This document shows positions 6,920 to 9,007 of a stretch of 9,007 nt of DNA, piece by piece. The position numbers were made by a program, and so were the translations under genes. The notes under the pieces were generated by a model. That model ran no database searches, was not told the origin of the DNA, and worked only from the letters and a program-made list of their open reading frames with translations. This DNA comes from a bacterium (lineage in GTDB: Bacteria > Sumerlaeota > Sumerlaeia > UBA8349): positions 1 to 9,007 of the forward strand of contig JABMPG010000526.1 in the NCBI GenBank assembly GCA_013203855.1, written 5' to 3'. The first letter of the stretch is position 1. The number at the start of each line of letters is the position of its first letter.

Positions 6920-8700
6920 ATTCCCACCTTCAATTCGCGCGAAGAAAGTCCGTTTGTTTCGATGCCATACCTCTCGATCCAGGGATCATTCTCCGGCGCC
7001 CGCCTCAGCCAAATCGCATACTGGTCGTCGATATAGACAAGCGCCCAGCCCGTAATCTGGCCCCGGAACAGTTTCCCGTGAATCGCCTCCCCACGATCCA
7101 GGAAGAGCCAGTTGATGGCGTAGTCCTCGATGACCTCGCGCCAGTCCCGCACGGGCGTTCCGAAGGGCTCGAGGTATCCGGCGGGATAGCCGTTGGCCAC
7201 GCTCATCTCGTCCATCAGAAAATCCTGCCCGAAAATATCGAAGCGGCTATCGGTGAAAAGCCGGTAATGCTCGGGGCTCAGCGCCCAGATGAGATAGCCC
7301 GACACGTTGTTGCGATTGTACATCCGGCCGGGAAGGTGGGCCTTGAGGACGAAGTTTACGGCCTGGCGGGGATAGGAGCCGGGCTCTTCCGACATCCCCC
7401 GCAGGAACCAGCCCGCTCGCTGGCTCGCCGACGGCCCCAGGGGGATTCGCCCGGGCTCTTGCCAACTTTTCCAGACGCCCAGGGCCTCGCCGGGGAAGAA
7501 AAGGAGCCACGCGGCAAGTGCGACAGTCGCGCCGCCCGTCAGCCACGCCATGCCCCTCGCGCTCCCCCGCCGCTTCACCCGGCCCGCCCACGCCTCGCGA
7601 AGCATCCACGTCGCCACGGGAGCCGCAACCAAACCGAAGAGCAGAAGATGCCGGACGTGGTGGATCGATTGCCAGAAGAAGAAAAGGAGCAGAAGCAACT
7701 CGCCCAGAGGAGGCCAACGTCGCACTTTTCCTATCGCGCCGCCGACAATCAGCACCGTGAATCCCACGGCGAGGAAGGCCAGGAGAAATCCATACGCCCA
7801 GGTGAAGCGGAAATCGGGCGGCGCGAGTTCGCCCAACCGGATCACCAGGTCTCGGCTCGACATCACGCGTTGCGTCAGAAAGTAGAGGTGGTATCCCCAT
7901 GGGTTCAGAAGGGAGGCCAGCCCGCAGAGAACGCCCAGGCCGAGGTAGACACCCGCCCGATGGAGTTTTGCGCGCAGGCCTTCAGCGTCCATCGAGCCCC
8001 TCAGACGCAGCCAGACCCATTCGCCCGATTCCCCCGCAAAATATGCCGCGATGACGATTCCGCCCACGAGGAACCCCCCGTGCAGGTTCGCCCACACGGG
8101 CATCAGGACCGGGAGAACGAAAAGATGCCGGGTCTTCAACCTGCCCGCGCGATGGAGCCACATGCTGTAGAGAAAGAACACGACGAAAAGATTCGTGATC
8201 ACGGGCGGTCGAGGATAGAACATCCTCTTCCCCACCGCCACCGCGAGAAGGGTGACAGAAACCGCGATGATCGCCCCACGCGCGCCCCTCCCGCATCGCT
8301 GCCAGAGGAATCGGCCCAGCAACAGGTACGTCGCCACGAGGACCAGCGCCTTTAAGAGGATCACAGCCCGCCAGCCGCCGATTGTCCGCGTGTCGCCCCA
8401 GCGCCATGCCAGATACATCACGACCTGGCTCAGCCACTCGTGGTTCTCCCATTCGTAATCGGAGGCGGTATAGGTGAAAATGTCCTTGTCGGGCACGCGA
8501 AAGCCGTGCTCGACAATCCACTTGCCCGTTTTCAGATGCCACCATTCGTCGTGAGAAGCGCGCAAGGGGGCCAGACCCAGAACGAGCACCACGATGACGA
8601 GGGCGGCCCAAGCGGGCACGATCCACCAAGCGCCGCGGCCTTCACGAACCGGCGGGGTTCCGTCTTCGGCGATGGAGATCTTTTCGGGATTGTCGGTCAT
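6916..8700 (-). CDS. Multi-pass membrane protein of unknown function, probable GT-C type glycosyltransferase
   Basis: I cannot name the family. With ATG at 8700 it has 594 aa: a short cytoplasmic N-terminus with no signal peptide, a first helix (about 26-44), then a large loop with HDEWWHLKTGKWIVEHG (50-66), DIFTYT (73-78) and WENHEWLSQVVMYL (84-97). About nine more hydrophobic segments follow to about residue 402, then a soluble C-terminal part (about 405-594) with YNRNNVSGYLIW (461-472), FTDSRFDIFG (482-491) and WLFLDRG (531-537). An acidic motif right after the first helix (D51, E52) is a hallmark of GT-C sugar transferases and oligosaccharyltransferase-like proteins, so a lipid-linked sugar transferase acting outside the membrane is likely but unproven. 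WANLHGGF (203-210) and LLNPWGYHLY (264-273) are other candidate conserved blocks. The frame is open to ATG 8805 (629 aa), but a promoter lies between 8805 and 8700. GAGGTG lies 11 nt before ATG 8700. The stop overlaps the GT87 ATG, so the two probably work together. Confidence 0.82.
   Translation of the reverse strand: MTDNPEKISIAEDGTPPVREGRGAWWIVPAWAALVIVVLVLGLAPLRASHDEWWHLKTGKWIVEHGFRVPDKDIFTYTASDYEWENHEWLSQVVMYLAWRWGDTRTIGGWRAVILLKALVLVATYLLLGRFLWQRCGRGARGAIIAVSVTLLAVAVGKRMFYPRPPVITNLFVVFFLYSMWLHRAGRLKTRHLFVLPVLMPVWANLHGGFLVGGIVIAAYFAGESGEWVWLRLRGSMDAEGLRAKLHRAGVYLGLGVLCGLASLLNPWGYHLYFLTQRVMSSRDLVIRLGELAPPDFRFTWAYGFLLAFLAVGFTVLIVGGAIGKVRRWPPLGELLLLLFFFWQSIHHVRHLLLFGLVAAPVATWMLREAWAGRVKRRGSARGMAWLTGGATVALAAWLLFFPGEALGVWKSWQEPGRIPLGPSASQRAGWFLRGMSEEPGSYPRQAVNFVLKAHLPGRMYNRNNVSGYLIWALSPEHYRLFTDSRFDIFGQDFLMDEMSVANGYPAGYLEPFGTPVRDWREVIEDYAINWLFLDRGEAIHGKLFRGQITGWALVYIDDQYAIWLRRAPENDPWIERYGIETNGLSSRELKVGI
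6924..6930 (-). promoter_or_regulatory. Shine-Dalgarno of the GT87 gene
   Basis: AAGGTGG on the minus strand, 4 nt before ATG 6919 and 7 nt before ATG 6916. It lies within the last codons of the upstream membrane-protein gene and is compatible with either start. Confidence 0.55.
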
Positions 8701-8711
8701 ACGACAGGACA

Positions 8712-8717
8712 CACCTC
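8712..8717 (-). promoter_or_regulatory. Probable Shine-Dalgarno of the first gene
   Basis: GAGGTG on the minus strand, with 11 nt between it and ATG 8700, somewhat longer than ideal. It lies inside the short leader predicted from the promoter at 8759-8731. The only other nearby start, ATG 8724, would coincide with the transcription start and have no leader. Confidence 0.45.
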
Positions 8718-8730
8718 GCAACATCCCGTG

Positions 8731-8759
8731 ATTATGAAGCCTGAGACTGCCCCTGACAA
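8731..8759 (-). promoter_or_regulatory. Sigma70-type promoter of the five-gene unit
   Basis: On the minus strand, TTGTCA (8759-8754, 5 of 6 to TTGACA), a spacer of exactly 17 nt, then CATAAT (8736-8731, 5 of 6 to TATAAT). The expected transcription start is near 8725-8724, giving a leader of about 24 nt with GAGGTG before ATG 8700. This is the only strong promoter match I found in front of the gene block. It is a prediction by consensus only. Confidence 0.68.
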
Positions 8760-8996
8760 GCCGTATCCCACGCTGTTTTCTGGCAAAGTCGCGTCCGGCC
8801 ATCATCGCGCAGCGGTTTTCGGCCCTTTCCCGATTTTTCTCGCCGCCACTCGGACCAGTGTAAGATCGGGGCCCTCGCCAGTCAGTCTCCCCAATGACCT
8901 TGATCCTTCACGGATGCGAAGAAGGCGGCGGCGGGAAAACATAGTTCCATCGGGAGCTCTGTGTTACTTTCACTTAGCGAAGGTGGAGAGAAACAC

Positions 8997-9002
8997 AAGG
9001 AG
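8997..9002 (+). promoter_or_regulatory. Possible Shine-Dalgarno of a divergent gene starting beyond the window
   Basis: AAGGAG followed by five bases to the window edge. A start codon at 9008 would sit 5 nt downstream, a normal spacing. No clear sigma70 promoter pair precedes it on the plus strand, and the start codon is not visible, so this is tentative. Confidence 0.35.
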
Positions 9003-9007
9003 CGTCC

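Larger units (their letters stand above)
8701..9007. other. Intergenic region upstream of the gene block
   Basis: About 307 bases with no convincing gene on either strand. It holds the minus-strand promoter at 8759-8731 and its leader, then about 245 bases in which I see no strong terminator hairpin, repeat or RNA gene. CTTCAC/GCGAAG around 8906-8921 could form only a short imperfect stem. The plus-strand end has AAGGAG at 8997-9002, so this is probably the space between two divergent genes. Confidence 0.6.

Noticed and set aside
6835..8355. 506-codon open frame on the plus strand opposite the first membrane protein gene
   Set aside because: The translation is rich in Arg, Pro, Gln and His with no domain or hydrophobic pattern. 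It runs antisense to a clear membrane protein, as expected of a GC-rich shadow frame.
8838..8866. Plus-strand promoter with TAAGAT as -10
   Set aside because: No acceptable -35 lies 16-18 nt upstream (TCTCGC or similar), and there is no extended -10.
8906..8921. Hairpin around CTTCAC/GCGAAG as a terminator
   Set aside because: The stem is short with a mismatch and is followed by no run of T on either strand.

Overview
The window is a compact stretch of bacterial chromosome with high GC (roughly 60% by eye). All five recognisable genes lie on the minus strand and are read from right to left. The genes for apolipoprotein N-acyltransferase (Lnt) and a polysaccharide-export type ABC ATPase indicate a diderm (Gram-negative) bacterium. 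The two membrane proteins at the promoter-proximal end have no close namesake I can assign. Together with the gene mix, they suggest a little-studied environmental lineage, but the sequence alone does not let me name a phylum.

Layout in transcription order: (1) 8700-6916, a 594-aa multi-pass membrane protein of unknown function with a soluble C-terminal part, probably of the GT-C glycosyltransferase type. (2) 6919-5213, a 568-aa GT87/DUF2029 polyprenol-phosphate-dependent glycosyltransferase-like membrane protein. (3) 5177-3465, Lnt, with the Glu-Lys-Cys triad intact. (4) 3468-2191, a 425-aa Wzt/TagH-type ABC ATPase with a C-terminal cargo-recognition domain. (5) 2207-1, RNase R, whose 3' end lies outside the window.

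The genes form one tightly packed unit. There are ATGA start/stop overlaps at 6916-6919 and 3465-3468, a 17-nt overlap at 2191-2207, and at most a 35-nt gap before lnt (or a GTGA overlap if lnt starts at GTG). No terminator fits between any of them. A good sigma70-type promoter (TTGTCA, 17 nt, CATAAT) lies at 8759-8731, just upstream of the first gene. It also indicates that the first gene starts at 8700 rather than at in-frame codons further upstream.

Four of the five products act in or at the cell envelope: two probable lipid-linked sugar transferases, lipoprotein acylation, and the motor of a glycan exporter. The last gene encodes an RNA-degrading exonuclease. The inferred theme is envelope glycan and lipoprotein biogenesis with an RNA-decay gene attached. 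The right-hand 307 bases are non-coding and end in a Shine-Dalgarno-like AAGGAG on the plus strand, so a divergent gene may begin just beyond the window. I see no rRNA, tRNA, CRISPR, insertion sequence, phage or defence system, and no convincing evidence of a wholly new system.
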